Below, in pieces: positions 6,705 to 16,900 of a DNA stretch of 64,000 nucleotides. Source of the stretch: Corynebacterium pseudodiphtheriticum DSM 44287 (GTDB taxonomy: Bacteria > Actinomycetota > Actinomycetes > Mycobacteriales > Mycobacteriaceae); contig NZ_JIAH01000006.1 in NCBI RefSeq assembly GCF_000688415.1, forward strand, positions 343,044 to 407,043. The letters are read 5' to 3'. A program made the position numbers and the translations under genes. How positions within the stretch are numbered: position 1 is the stretch's first letter; each line of letters opens with the position of its first letter. The notes under the pieces were generated by a model that made no database searches, was not told the DNA's origin, and was given only the letters and a program-made list of their open reading frames with translations.

Positions 6705-9671
6705 ATGCAGATCAGGCTACAGACCCTTGAGCACCAACAGCGGGCGCTGACGGCGATTACCCGTGTTTTTCATGGCGTGGATTTTGATTCTGGCGGGTTG
6801 ATGGAGGCCAACCCGGTCTTTGATCTGGCTGATCCGCAGTTGGCTCATAACATTTCTGAGTTGCAGAACGGTGCGGTTGAGGGTGTACCTGCAATTCCAG
6901 GTGCTTGGCGGGGCCGGGTGGATGATGGTGTGCTCGGTATCGACGTGAAAATGGAGACCGGCACGGGTAAGACGCTGGTCTACACACAGATGATGTACGA
7001 ACTCAACAGGATTTATGGGTTTACCAAGTTCATCGTTCTGGTGCCGTCGACAGCGATCAAGCAGGGCACCAGGTCATTCGTTACGTCCGATTATGCGCGT
7101 AGCTATTTCGATGACACCTATGGTGGCAGCATCAAGCTGGATCTGGATGTTCTTGATCCACAGAAGCGGTCAAAGGGGCGGAAGTTCTTTCCTAGCGCGG
7201 TGGCGAATTTCATGTCGACATCTCGGCTAACCAAGGGCCGTGTGCATGCGTTGTTGATGACTGATGGCATGTTGCGCTCGGCAGCGACGATGGGTGCTAT
7301 CTATGACCAGACCGTATTGGGGATGTCGAGCCAGCCGTATGAGGCGTTGGCAGCGACTCGTCCGGTCGTGATTATTGATGAGCCACATCGGTTCCGCCGT
7401 GAGAATAAGGCCTACCAGACGATCATCGACCAGATTCAACCCCAAGCCGTGATCAGGTTTGGTGCGACCTTCCCGAAAGACGATAAGACCAGTCACATTG
7501 ATTACAACAATCTGGTGTTCAACCTCGGTGCGGTCGAGGCGTTCAACGAACAACTCGTCAAAGGCGTAGCTGTGCAGTACCCGGAGGATGATGGTCAAGA
7601 CTCCACGAGATTAAAGTTGACAAGTTTGTCGGCTCGGAAACCGAAGCAGGCAACGTTTACCAACCTTGACACTTCTAAGACCTTGACGGTGGGGTTGGGT
7701 GGCTCGTTGGCTGAGGCAGATGGAGCGTTCGCTGGCATCACGATTGAGGCGGTCGGCAAGACGGAGAACCCGGCGATTAAGTCTGGGGTGAGCCTGTCCA
7801 ACGGCCAGATCCTTGGCAAGGGCGACACCGTGGTGGCTGGAGTGTACTCCCAGACCTATCAAGAGCTGATGATCGCTCGTGCGCTGGATAACCACTTCGA
7901 GACGGAGTGGGAGAACTTCCGGCGCGCTACCCGTGTGAAAACCTTGACACTGTTTTTCATTGATTCGATCGAGTCCTACCGTGGCGAGGATGGTCGAGGC
8001 CACTTACGCGTCCGGTTTGAGGAACTGCTGGCTGCGAAGCTCAAGGAGGTTATCGCCGAACACGCCGACAAGACCTCACAGGCAGCCAAAGACTATGTCG
8101 CATACTTGAAGAATTCGCTGGCTGATGTATCGGCAACAAACGGTGGTTATTTCTCTGCTGATAATGCGTCCACCGATGAGGCGATCCAGGCCGAGGTGGA
8201 CCTGATTCTTCGCGATAAGCAATCGATGCTGTCATTCACGAGAGCGGATGGGTCGCCGAACACGATGCGGTTTGTGTTCTCGAAGTGGACGCTGCGTGAG
8301 GGCTGGGATAACCCCAATGTCTTCCAGATCGTGAAACTACGCTCGTCGGGATCGGAAATCTCGAAACTCCAAGAGGTCGGGCGCGGGCTGCGCCTTCCCG
8401 TTGATGTCAGTGGTAGCCGTTTGTCAGATGAGGACTTCCGGCTGACCTACCTCATCGATTACACTGAGGAATCCTTCGCCAACAGTCTTGTGACTGAAAT
8501 CAACTCAGACATCGGCGGCCATACACCGTCGGTTAAGGAGTTGCTGCCGCGTGTGGCTGCCCAGCTAGGTAGGGACGAGACTGAGTTGTTCATTGAACTG
8601 CTCCAAAAGGGCCTGGTTGATAGCGACAAGAACTTGATCGAAGGCAAAGCCGAGGCGCTCTTTGAGCTGTATCCGCAATTCGCAGAAGGCAAGCTCAAAC
8701 CCGGCAAGGTTGTCACCGACGAAAAGAAAGCCCGAGTCGGCATCCGTAAGGAGCGTTACTCCGAACTCAAGCAACTATGGGAGGCAGTCAACGCCAAGTA
8801 CTACCTCAAACTCGATGACCTCACACCAGCCGAAATCAGTACCTGCATCGATGAGATCCTGGACGAGGGCATCTACAAGGCACAAACCGGTAGGTTCACC
8901 CAAGACCTGCTCACGACCGGCGCGGACGGGGTGCTGACGACCATCTCGTCGACGAAGGAAACCTACGCCGTTGACGGGTCGATACCCTATGGACAGTGGC
9001 TGAGACTGGCCTACACCCAAACCTATCTCCCCATCAGCGAGATCCACGCTGGCTTGGTGCGACATAACGCAAAGAAGAAGCTTCCTAGCGATTTCTTCAA
9101 CAAGTCCACACTGGGTGAGTTTGCTGCGCAGTTCCATGGCTGGATGCAGCGCGAATATGTCAAACGGTTCTCCTACACCCGTATCGACGGGCCGCTGGGG
9201 GCCACCGCGCTGACCGACCCTGATGGGCAACCGCTGAAGACGATTGCGCAAGGAAACGTCGGTGTCTACCGCGACACCACCTCCGAGGTGTCAGAGAAGT
9301 TCCTCTACGATGCGTTCGTCTACGACTCCCCGAAGGAACAGACCACGATGCGTGACTCTGTTCTCGACGAGGTCGTTGTCTACGGCAAAATCCCACGCCG
9401 ATCGATCCAAGTGCCGGTTTATTTTGGTGGGACCACCAGCCCGGACTTCATGTACGTGCTAAAAACTGCTGATGGCAAAATGTCGCTGAACTTCATCGTC
9501 GAGACTAAGGACGTTGATTCCAAGGCTGACTTGCGAGGAACCGAGGAACTACGCATCAAGGCCGCTCGGAAGTTCTTCGAGTCGATCAGCGATGGGAACG
9601 TCTCTGTCCACTTCGCCCCGCAACTCAAACGCGACGACATCGTGACCATGATCAAACAAGTGGTGGCCTAA
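6705..9671 (+). CDS. res: type III restriction subunit (Res)
   Basis: This 988-residue protein is the helicase-like ATPase and nuclease subunit of the type III system. Walker A is METGTGKTLVY (GTGKT at 86-90) and Walker B is IIDEPHRF (DEPH at 225-228). Helicase C-terminal motifs include EVGRGLRLPVD. A PD-(D/E)xK nuclease site lies near the end (PD at 913-914, ETK at 933-935). I chose ATG 6705, four bases after mod, instead of an upstream non-ATG start. The stop overlaps the next gene (TAATG), so four genes appear to be translated as one unit. All key motifs are present. Confidence 0.93.
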   Translation: MQIRLQTLEHQQRALTAITRVFHGVDFDSGGLMEANPVFDLADPQLAHNISELQNGAVEGVPAIPGAWRGRVDDGVLGIDVKMETGTGKTLVYTQMMYELNRIYGFTKFIVLVPSTAIKQGTRSFVTSDYARSYFDDTYGGSIKLDLDVLDPQKRSKGRKFFPSAVANFMSTSRLTKGRVHALLMTDGMLRSAATMGAIYDQTVLGMSSQPYEALAATRPVVIIDEPHRFRRENKAYQTIIDQIQPQAVIRFGATFPKDDKTSHIDYNNLVFNLGAVEAFNEQLVKGVAVQYPEDDGQDSTRLKLTSLSARKPKQATFTNLDTSKTLTVGLGGSLAEADGAFAGITIEAVGKTENPAIKSGVSLSNGQILGKGDTVVAGVYSQTYQELMIARALDNHFETEWENFRRATRVKTLTLFFIDSIESYRGEDGRGHLRVRFEELLAAKLKEVIAEHADKTSQAAKDYVAYLKNSLADVSATNGGYFSADNASTDEAIQAEVDLILRDKQSMLSFTRADGSPNTMRFVFSKWTLREGWDNPNVFQIVKLRSSGSEISKLQEVGRGLRLPVDVSGSRLSDEDFRLTYLIDYTEESFANSLVTEINSDIGGHTPSVKELLPRVAAQLGRDETELFIELLQKGLVDSDKNLIEGKAEALFELYPQFAEGKLKPGKVVTDEKKARVGIRKERYSELKQLWEAVNAKYYLKLDDLTPAEISTCIDEILDEGIYKAQTGRFTQDLLTTGADGVLTTISSTKETYAVDGSIPYGQWLRLAYTQTYLPISEIHAGLVRHNAKKKLPSDFFNKSTLGEFAAQFHGWMQREYVKRFSYTRIDGPLGATALTDPDGQPLKTIAQGNVGVYRDTTSEVSEKFLYDAFVYDSPKEQTTMRDSVLDEVVVYGKIPRRSIQVPVYFGGTTSPDFMYVLKTADGKMSLNFIVETKDVDSKADLRGTEELRIKAARKFFESISDGNVSVHFAPQLKRDDIVTMIKQVVA

Positions 9672-11302
9672 TGACTCCAGTAATCACGAAAGTGCAGATT
9701 CGAGGATATCGAAGGTTCAAGGACTTTACGTTTGAACCTGAGGTGGGAACCAACATTATCGTCGGTGGAAATGAGGCGGGTAAATCAACGCTTTTGGAAG
9801 CAATGACGTTAGCCTTAGCCGGGCGAGTCAACGGGGTTCGCGCGGCAGATTACCTGAATCCTTATTGGTTTAACCACACCATGGTTCACGACTTTTTCGA
9901 GAAACCGCCCAGCGAACGCAGTCACCGCGATGCACCAACGTTTCGCATTGACGTCTACCTGGATGTCGAAAGCGGTGAGCTGGAAAAACTCCGAGGTGTC
10001 AATAATATGGAGAACGCGGACTCGGTTGGCCTGTCCATCTGGGCACACCCTGACCCGGAATACACGCAGGAGCTAAATGAGTACTTCCAGCAAGAAGACT
10101 GCCCTGAAGTTCTCCCAGTCGAGTATTACATGGTTGAATGGCTGAACTTTGGTGGACATCCAGTGCTGCGACGCCCCAAGGAACTCGGCACCTCGTTGAT
10201 CGATAGTCGAACAATCCGCTCAGAGCGTGGCGTTGAATACTACACGCGACAAATCTTAGAAACTCGTCTCGACCCGAAAGACCGCAGCCGTGTCTCTGTT
10301 GATTATCGCAAGCTCCGCGCAACCCTTGGCCGCGAGGTTCTGTGCGACCTCAACGAGGAACTTGCCGAAGAGAATCAGTCGATCCCAGGAGCAGTGGTGG
10401 GGGTACAGATCGATCAGTCTCGCTCAGCCTCATGGGAAGCCACGCTCATCCCCGATGTCGATGACGTTCCGTTGTCGATGGCTGGGCAGGGAAATCAGGC
10501 GGTGGCCAAAACCATCCTCGCAATGGGGCGAAATGCGGACACCAGCAGCCTCGTTTTCATCGAAGAACCAGAGAACCACCTCAGCTACACCCGAATGCGG
10601 CAGCTTATTTCCTACATTGAACGCTCTGCTCAAAACCGGCAAGTGTTCATCACAACGCATAGCTCTTATATCCTCAACCGACTCGGACTTGATCAAGTGA
10701 CCCTGCTCAGCAACGGGACGCCCGCACGGTTCAACAAGCTGAAAAATGACACGATCCGGTACTTCCAGAAGCTCTCCGGATTCGACACCCTCCGACTCAT
10801 CCTGGCTGACACGATCGTGGTCGTAGAGGGGCCCTCCGATGAGATTGTCTTCACCAGGTTTTTCACCGACAGGTTTGGCCGTGAACCATTGGACTGTGGC
10901 GTAGACGTGATGTCCATCAATGGCGTGTCATTCGAACGATGCTTTGAACTGGCAACTCTGTTGGGCCGCTCTCTATTCGCTATCCGGGACAACGACGGTT
11001 ATACCCCAGAGCATTGGCAAGAAAAAATGAGATCCTACCTCCAGGAAGGACAGAGAATCCTGTCCATTGGCGATCCGGATCTGGGAAACACGTTAGAGCC
11101 CCAGATTGAAAGTGCAAACACGAACGAGTCTCTGCAACTCGTGTTCCCTAAAGCAAAAGTGCCTCCGTTTGCTGCTTGGATGCAGAAGAATAAGACGGAT
11201 GCGGCCCTAGCCATCGCCGCATCAGAGCACACCCTGAATCCACCGCCATACATCCAGGACGTATTGGATGCCCTCGAGAGAAGAATCGGCTCAGAGTCAT
11301 GA
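9671..11302 (+). CDS. OLD-family ATPase with TOPRIM nuclease (Gabija A-like)
   Basis: This 543-residue protein has an SMC/RecF-like ATPase head at its N-terminus (VGGNEAGKST, Lys38), a Walker B region (VFIEEPENHLS, Glu298/299) and an H-loop (FITTHSSYIL). A TOPRIM nuclease domain follows (VVVEGPSDE with Glu386, and RDNDG at 439-443). This is the class 2 OLD layout and resembles GajA of Gabija, which nicks or cuts phage DNA when nucleotide pools fall. Its ATG overlaps the res stop, and the helicase gene overlaps its end. Belonging to the OLD family is firm; calling it Gabija rests on the helicase partner and is inference. Confidence 0.85.
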   Translation: MTPVITKVQIRGYRRFKDFTFEPEVGTNIIVGGNEAGKSTLLEAMTLALAGRVNGVRAADYLNPYWFNHTMVHDFFEKPPSERSHRDAPTFRIDVYLDVESGELEKLRGVNNMENADSVGLSIWAHPDPEYTQELNEYFQQEDCPEVLPVEYYMVEWLNFGGHPVLRRPKELGTSLIDSRTIRSERGVEYYTRQILETRLDPKDRSRVSVDYRKLRATLGREVLCDLNEELAEENQSIPGAVVGVQIDQSRSASWEATLIPDVDDVPLSMAGQGNQAVAKTILAMGRNADTSSLVFIEEPENHLSYTRMRQLISYIERSAQNRQVFITTHSSYILNRLGLDQVTLLSNGTPARFNKLKNDTIRYFQKLSGFDTLRLILADTIVVVEGPSDEIVFTRFFTDRFGREPLDCGVDVMSINGVSFERCFELATLLGRSLFAIRDNDGYTPEHWQEKMRSYLQEGQRILSIGDPDLGNTLEPQIESANTNESLQLVFPKAKVPPFAAWMQKNKTDAALAIAASEHTLNPPPYIQDVLDALERRIGSES

Positions 11303-12438
11303 CGCACCAATTCGTCCACGCCTGCGCAGGTTCGGGAAAAACCCAGCACGTTATAGACCACTGCAGCCAGGGTCAACCCAACGTTCGGCGACTAATCATC
11401 ACACTGACGCTGACCGGGCAGAATGAACTCGAAGGACGTCTCCAGAAAAACATCGACCCCTCAGCACCCGCGCCAGACGTAACAGGTTGGTATGCATTCC
11501 TGATAAACTACGTCGTTCGCCCATATCTTCCGCTGCTCTTTCCCGAGCAACGAGTCACCGGATTTATCTTTGATTCCGGCGATGTACGAATGAGCCTGTT
11601 GTATAAGGAAAAAACAGACCCTCGACGCTACTTTAATGAAACCGGGATGATCTACAAGGACTACCTCGAGGAGCTAGCTACCGGACTGATTGATAAAGCT
11701 GACGGACTGGTAGAAAACCGTCTCCGCCTCATTTATGATGAAATCCTCATCGACGAGGCGCAGGATATCAGCCGTAGCGGTTTAGACGTCATAACACGTC
11801 TACTGCGTCAGGATTCGGTTCGGTGCCTGCTAGTGGGTGATAGTCGACAGTCCCTCCTTGACAGCAGCTTATCCTCCCGGAAGAACAAGAAAGCCGACCG
11901 GCAGAATCTCATGGGGTGGTACCGGGAATTTGAGAATTCGGGACGTCTGAATATCGACGAGAAAGTTGAAACCTACCGATTCAACCAGGCTATCGCGGAC
12001 TTCTCAGACACTATTTTCCCAAAAAGATTCGGATTCTCGTCAACCGTGTCAAGGATGAGCGACGAGTCTTCCCACGATGGAATTTTTCTGGTTGCAAAAG
12101 AAGATCTTGACCATTACGTTGCTGAGTTCACCCCAACTGTTCTGAGGTATTCAAGTAGCTCATGGAGAGGTCAAACAGCGCGCAATCCGATAACCTTTGG
12201 CAATTCAAAAGGGCGTACCTACCAGCGGGTGATCATCCTGGCGACGGGAGCAATCCAGGACTTCTGTCTCAAAGGTAAAGAGCTTAAAGACAAGAGTGCT
12301 TGTGGATTCTACGTAGCGGTGACCCGGGCACAGTACTCGGTAGCGATCGTCATCAACCAAAGCCGAAAGAATCTCATTGCGTCAGCACCGTTGGGCCTCT
12401 CAGTATGGAATCCTCAACACGAACTCTTAACCTTTTGA
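11299..12438 (+). CDS. compact UvrD-like SF1 helicase (Gabija B-like)
   Basis: This 379-residue protein has SF1 motifs in order: Walker A ACAGSGKT (8-15), motif II LIDEAQD (DEAQ at 152-155), motif III VGDSRQSL, YRFNQAIADF, and the C-terminal GRTYQRVIIL and VAVTRAQYS. It is much shorter than UvrD or PcrA and also shorter than typical GajB, lacking most accessory inserts. The start overlaps the OLD gene (ATGA). In Gabija such a helicase partners with GajA; here the pair is embedded in a type III restriction operon. Whether it unwinds DNA or only senses DNA ends cannot be told. Confidence 0.85.
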   Translation: MTHQFVHACAGSGKTQHVIDHCSQGQPNVRRLIITLTLTGQNELEGRLQKNIDPSAPAPDVTGWYAFLINYVVRPYLPLLFPEQRVTGFIFDSGDVRMSLLYKEKTDPRRYFNETGMIYKDYLEELATGLIDKADGLVENRLRLIYDEILIDEAQDISRSGLDVITRLLRQDSVRCLLVGDSRQSLLDSSLSSRKNKKADRQNLMGWYREFENSGRLNIDEKVETYRFNQAIADFSDTIFPKRFGFSSTVSRMSDESSHDGIFLVAKEDLDHYVAEFTPTVLRYSSSSWRGQTARNPITFGNSKGRTYQRVIILATGAIQDFCLKGKELKDKSACGFYVAVTRAQYSVAIVINQSRKNLIASAPLGLSVWNPQHELLTF

Positions 12439-13117
12439 CGCCGCCGCATACCTATTGATGGCTCTGCTCGTGGCCGTTGAACTGGGTGCAAACGCGCGGC
12501 GGGATACGCCAGCAACATGCTCTCGGTGGCAAATAATTCGTTGGCATATTTGCGTGCCATGTCTTCTGGTTTGATGAGCCCAGATTGCAACAAGCGCACC
12601 ATGAACGTCGAGGTCCCGGCGAAGGGGGCAATGCCCCTTGGTCAACTCGCCGATTACATGGTTGGTCTCCATAACCGAGGACTCGCAGGGCAGAAAGTGG
12701 GGCGCGAGGTTTCGCGGGGCTCCGTCGAGTTGAAACGTCGAAACATGCCGAACTTCCCGTCCCAGTGGTCTGAGTTACGGGGAAGTACCTCCTTCAGTCA
12801 CCCATCCTGCGGTACAGCAGACTGTTGAAGTGAACACGGGTACGGGCGAGGAGAGAGGTTTCTACTTCTCAATTAGACCGCAACTTTCAGCCCATCGAGC
12901 AGCATGCGATAAACTGCGTCAAGAGCGGTAGCGGTAACCGTCAAAAATGTTCCTTCGAAGACAACGGTGGCGGAAGATATTTGCTGACCTATAGGGGAGA
13001 CGAGCCAAGTCTAGCTACAGTACAGTTTTCTGAAGGTTCCAGCAGTAAAGAAAACTTCGGTTTATATAAGTCGACGTGGCTTCTATAAGTGGCCAACTAC
13101 AGAACGATACTAGTTAG
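12439..13117. other. gene-poor junction with relics
   Basis: This 679-base stretch holds no intact gene that I can support. It contains a relic of an ISP-type methylase (12505-12627) and a minus-strand relic frame of 45 codons (12873-13010; segment SATVVFEGTFLTVTATALDA, ending LKVAV) without a start. Just before the next gene there is a possible leaderless promoter (GATACT at 13106-13111). It looks like a scar from earlier gene replacement. Confidence 0.6.
12505..12627 (-). pseudogene. fragment of a second type ISP methylase gene
   Basis: This 123-base stretch matches 16037-16159 inside the intact ISP gene with 13 mismatches by my count (about 89 percent). It encodes the region around methylase motif I (MVRLLQSGLIKPEDMARKYA). 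It differs in protein sequence as well (ANELFATES versus TNELFATEI), so it comes from a diverged allele rather than a fresh duplication. Confidence 0.8.
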
Positions 13118-13783
13118 ATGCAGACATACAATAGATACGATTCATTTGGGGAACCAAAATGGGATTTTCAAAGCTCTGTAGAGGTCCCATTCCCAGATAT
13201 ATTCCCTTACGATATTAATGACGGTGGTTGTCTCGCTACGCTTAGTCGGAACTACTCGTATGCAGTAGAAGTGCGGATGGAGTCCTCCATTTTTCCACCG
13301 TTAGGTGACAATAGAGCCTGTACATGGCGGGAAGTGGGAATGGCCCTTAATCGACCAGTTCTCCCTGCTCGTTCTTTCCGAAATGCTTTCGGAAAAATGA
13401 GCGAAACTCAATTCAGGTCTGAGATAGCAAACAAGGTGTCATGGCCCTTCGATACGAACCTAAGCCTCTTATGGTATCCGCTTCGCGCCGAACTTGGAAG
13501 GCCTGAATATTGCTGGTACCTCCCGGAAGGCTATGAGATAGGCGACTGTGAAGAACGAGAATTAAACGGATGGCATTACGTAGCTGGCTCACTAATCGAG
13601 GAGACGCACAATGATTCTGAAGGTGTCGTTATGGCTACCGCAGCATGGCATTCAGATTTGTGGCTTATGTTTTTAAATGAATGCAACTCGCGGGTGATTG
13701 TTACCTTAAACAACCGCGATCAGGCGCGTCGAATACTAGAGAATAATGTCATTGAATCGTATTTACTCTGGGGGAACTGCTAA
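13118..13783 (+). CDS. unrecognised 221-residue protein in defence island
   Basis: The ATG at 13118 is preceded by GATACT with a six-base gap, fitting a leaderless transcript, and no ribosome site is seen. The product is rich in aromatic residues (Trp, Tyr, Phe) with short motifs such as PFPDIFPYDINDGG and SLLWYPLRAELG. No signal peptide, membrane segment or known catalytic motif is visible. The DNA is more AT-rich than its neighbours. It lies alone between the type III/Gabija-like operon and the convergent ISP enzyme and ends before a strong hairpin. The location suggests a defence or anti-restriction role, but this is only context. Confidence 0.6.
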   Translation: MQTYNRYDSFGEPKWDFQSSVEVPFPDIFPYDINDGGCLATLSRNYSYAVEVRMESSIFPPLGDNRACTWREVGMALNRPVLPARSFRNAFGKMSETQFRSEIANKVSWPFDTNLSLLWYPLRAELGRPEYCWYLPEGYEIGDCEERELNGWHYVAGSLIEETHNDSEGVVMATAAWHSDLWLMFLNECNSRVIVTLNNRDQARRILENNVIESYLLWGNC

Positions 13784-13839
13784 CACTCCCATAAGGCTAT
13801 TCGGAATAGTACTGCAGGCCCATTCGCTTCGATCATTAG

Positions 13840-13890
13840 GGACCTGACCCCCGACGTGTCCACTTTCCGGGGGTCAGGTCCTCTTTTCGA
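13840..13890. terminator. strong bidirectional hairpin between convergent genes
   Basis: A perfect 14-bp stem (GGACCTGACCCCCG / CGGGGGTCAGGTCC, arms 13840-13853 and 13868-13881) is followed on the plus strand by TCTTTT. It separates the 221-residue gene from the end of the oppositely directed ISP gene. Its outer sequence also resembles ends of IS3-type elements, so an insertion remnant is an alternative. Confidence 0.7.
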
Positions 13891-13956
13891 TTCCTTGTTG
13901 GACTAAGACCTTCGGGCAGCAGATGCTGATTGGTGGTGGAGAGGACTCCGTGGGTA

Positions 13957-16900
13957 CTAGTTTTCCAACCCATCAACAATCCGCACGGTTTCCATCGCCA
14001 CCCGCGTGACCTTGCCAATTAGGTCCACGATGTAGCGCGGATTGCCCACCTCATCGGCCCAATCATTCGGGTCGTTTACAATCCCGGAGGCTTTGTCCTT
14101 CTTCACCTGGTACCGGTCAATCAACCATGCCACCGCAGAGCGCGAGCCCAGCATGTATTCGTCTGCTTCTGCCGGAATACCGGAGATGGTCACCTGCTTG
14201 TTGTAGATCAACTTCGTAACGTCATTGACGTTTTTGCCCGTTTCCGGGGCCTTGCGCTTGGCCCACTTCATTTTCTGCACGCGCCAGGTCTCGCGGTTGG
14301 ACTCATCACCCTTGACCTGAATATCCAGCGGCCACGGTTCCACGGACTCATAATTCACGTGCAGCGCCATGAGTTCCTTGCCAGCAACAGCAAACTTATC
14401 GAATTCCGCACGTGAAGTCGGTGTTTCAATATGCGGCAACATCTTCTTCAAATCCGCCGCATACTGCGTGCGATAACCCGGATCATGCAACTTGCCGTAC
14501 ACAAAGTGGAAGATGTCATCACCCGAGACATCACCGCCCAACGCATCCCGGTAAATCTGCTTAATCTCGTCGGTGATGTTGTCTACCCGTACATACCCAT
14601 CAACAACCTCACCAACCTGACCGTAGATACTGGCTTCGCCCTGCTTGACGACGTTCTCCTCACCGAACAGGCCACCGTCCTCAGCATTGACTGGGGACCA
14701 GGTGAAGCGGGGGAAGAACTGGACTGGATCCATGAAAAGTCCCAGATTTGGCAGCACATCTAACCCAAGTACCGAAAATGGAGTTCGCGTTGACGCCGAA
14801 CAAACTCCTAGCCCGACATTTTCATGTAATGGAGTCGGAAATATTGATGACAATTGGTAAGTATCATTATTTAATTGCCGGTTCGAATCAAAGTAACATA
14901 TTTGTTTAGTAAATGGACGGTATAGCGATTTCCTTATTTTGGATTTTTCTATCCGTATTTTCTTGCCTTGAAGAACCTGGCGTCGATTCGTGCGATCCCA
15001 CGAAAATTTTGTTATATCGAGATGAGATTTTAAATCTTCGAATTCTATACTCTTGTTCTCACACAAAATTTCCTGAGCAAGATCTACTGTAGCGTTGTAA
15101 TATGCTGCGGTTTCACTAACATTGTTGAATAACCTACGAGGGTTGAAGTTATAACACCATGAATCCCTCGAAGTTTTTACACCCGCTGAAAAACTGTGAA
15201 AAATTTTTTCTGAGCTTCCCTTCTTTTCACCGATAACCGGCCACGTATCAAATTCTTCAGAGCGTTGATTTAGCCAATCGCCTTCTTTATTCGGTTCGAT
15301 AGATTGCCAGTCGATGGTTTCTATCGAGGAGTCATCGATGATGCCAAGCTTTTCTTCGGCGGTGAGATAGTCACCGATGTCTTGGTAGTGCAGCTGGAAG
15401 CCAGACTTTGTGGGATCTTTGATGCCGATCATGACTGCAATAGTTGTGCGACCTCCATCCCGAAACACGTTACCGGCTTCTTTGCGGCGCTGTTCGCCCG
15501 CAGTACGAGCATTGCCGCGCAAGTTAAAAGCATAAAGATCCGTGAAATCCTCGGCCATCGACAAGCGCACTCCGTCACCCGTATTACCGTCGATCCAGCC
15601 GCCGTTCGAGACGAATGCGACTATGCCTTGGTCACCAATGCGATCGGTGGCCCATCGGAAAGCGCGCAGATACGAGTCGTACAAGGATCCTTTTCTCTGC
15701 GCGGTTGAGCTAGCTGCGTAGGTGTCCGCGATTCGCTTATCCAGGCTGGGATACTTCTGGTTAGCGTTGAGATCATTCGCGGATTTTTGTCCCGCAGAAT
15801 ATGGCGGATTACCAATGACTACATTGATGGGCGCGTTCTTTTGCCGCTCGATGGTGGCGTTGTTCTCGCGGAAAATGTTGAGGTCTGGAATATCGCCGTC
15901 TTCGTGGATTTGGAAGGTATCGGCAAGCGCGATATTCGTAAACGGTACGTAGTCCGGTGTTGGTTCACCGTTGCGCTGTGCGGCTTCTTCACGCAGGGCG
16001 TTGTAGGTGGTCTCGATATTGACGGCGGAGACGTAGTATGCCAGCAGCATGATTTCGGTGGCGAATAGTTCGTTGGTATATTTGCGTGCCATGTCTTCTG
16101 GTTTGATCAGCCCGGACTGCAACAAGCGCACCATAAACGTCGAGGTCCCAGTGAAGGGGTCGAGTATGCTCACGCCTTCATCGCTGAGCCCCTTGCCAAA
16201 GTGCTTTTGGGAGACCTCATCGGCTGTGCGCAGGATGAAGTCCACTATTTCCACCGGAGTGTAGACAATGCCCAGGGCTTCTGCTTGCTTCTTGAAGGCC
16301 TTGCGGAAGAAGCGCTCGTAAAGATCCTTGATCACCTGCTGCTTACCCGAAGCAGAGGTAACCTCAGAAGCACGAACGCGCACGGACTCGTAGAATTTCT
16401 CCAGCGATTCCGTTTCGCTATCCAGGTGTGCGTCCTGTAGCGCATCCGTCATACGCTGCATCACCTGGGCCACCGGATTGTTCTCAATGAAGTCGTGGTT
16501 ATCGAACAACGCGTTGAACACCGGGGCAGTGATCAAGTGCTGCGAAAGCATCGAGATGGCATCGGCTTCACCAATCCCGTCGTTCAGGTTATTACGCAGG
16601 CCATCGACGAAATCATCGAATTCAGCACGCAAGTGCTTATCCGCGCCGTCGACAAGCTTAGTAATGCGGGTGACCTGGTTTTCGGCAATCTTGGCGACAT
16701 CATCGGCCCAGTCTTCCCAATACGTGCGCGAACCAACCTTATCCACCAACTTGGTGTAGATGGCTTCCTGCCACCGCTCCAAAGAAAACAGCGCGATCTG
16801 CTTCGCTGTGTCTTCGTCAGTGGGATTATCGGTCGGGGAGGGAGCAGGATCGACGATCGGCTTTTTCGGGTTAGCAACTGGGTCCACGACAACCGGCAGC

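Noticed and set aside
10290..10700. 136-codon frame inside the OLD gene
   Set aside because: Overlaps the ATPase core in another frame and has no ribosome site; composition is that of a shadow frame.
12631..12870. Possible transposase remnant on the minus strand
   Set aside because: Short frames such as HFNSLLYRRMGD are interrupted and match no transposase I can name.
13840..13881. IS3-type terminal repeat
   Set aside because: The outer sequence resembles such ends, but no transposase, partner end or target duplication was found, and a terminator explains the position between convergent genes.
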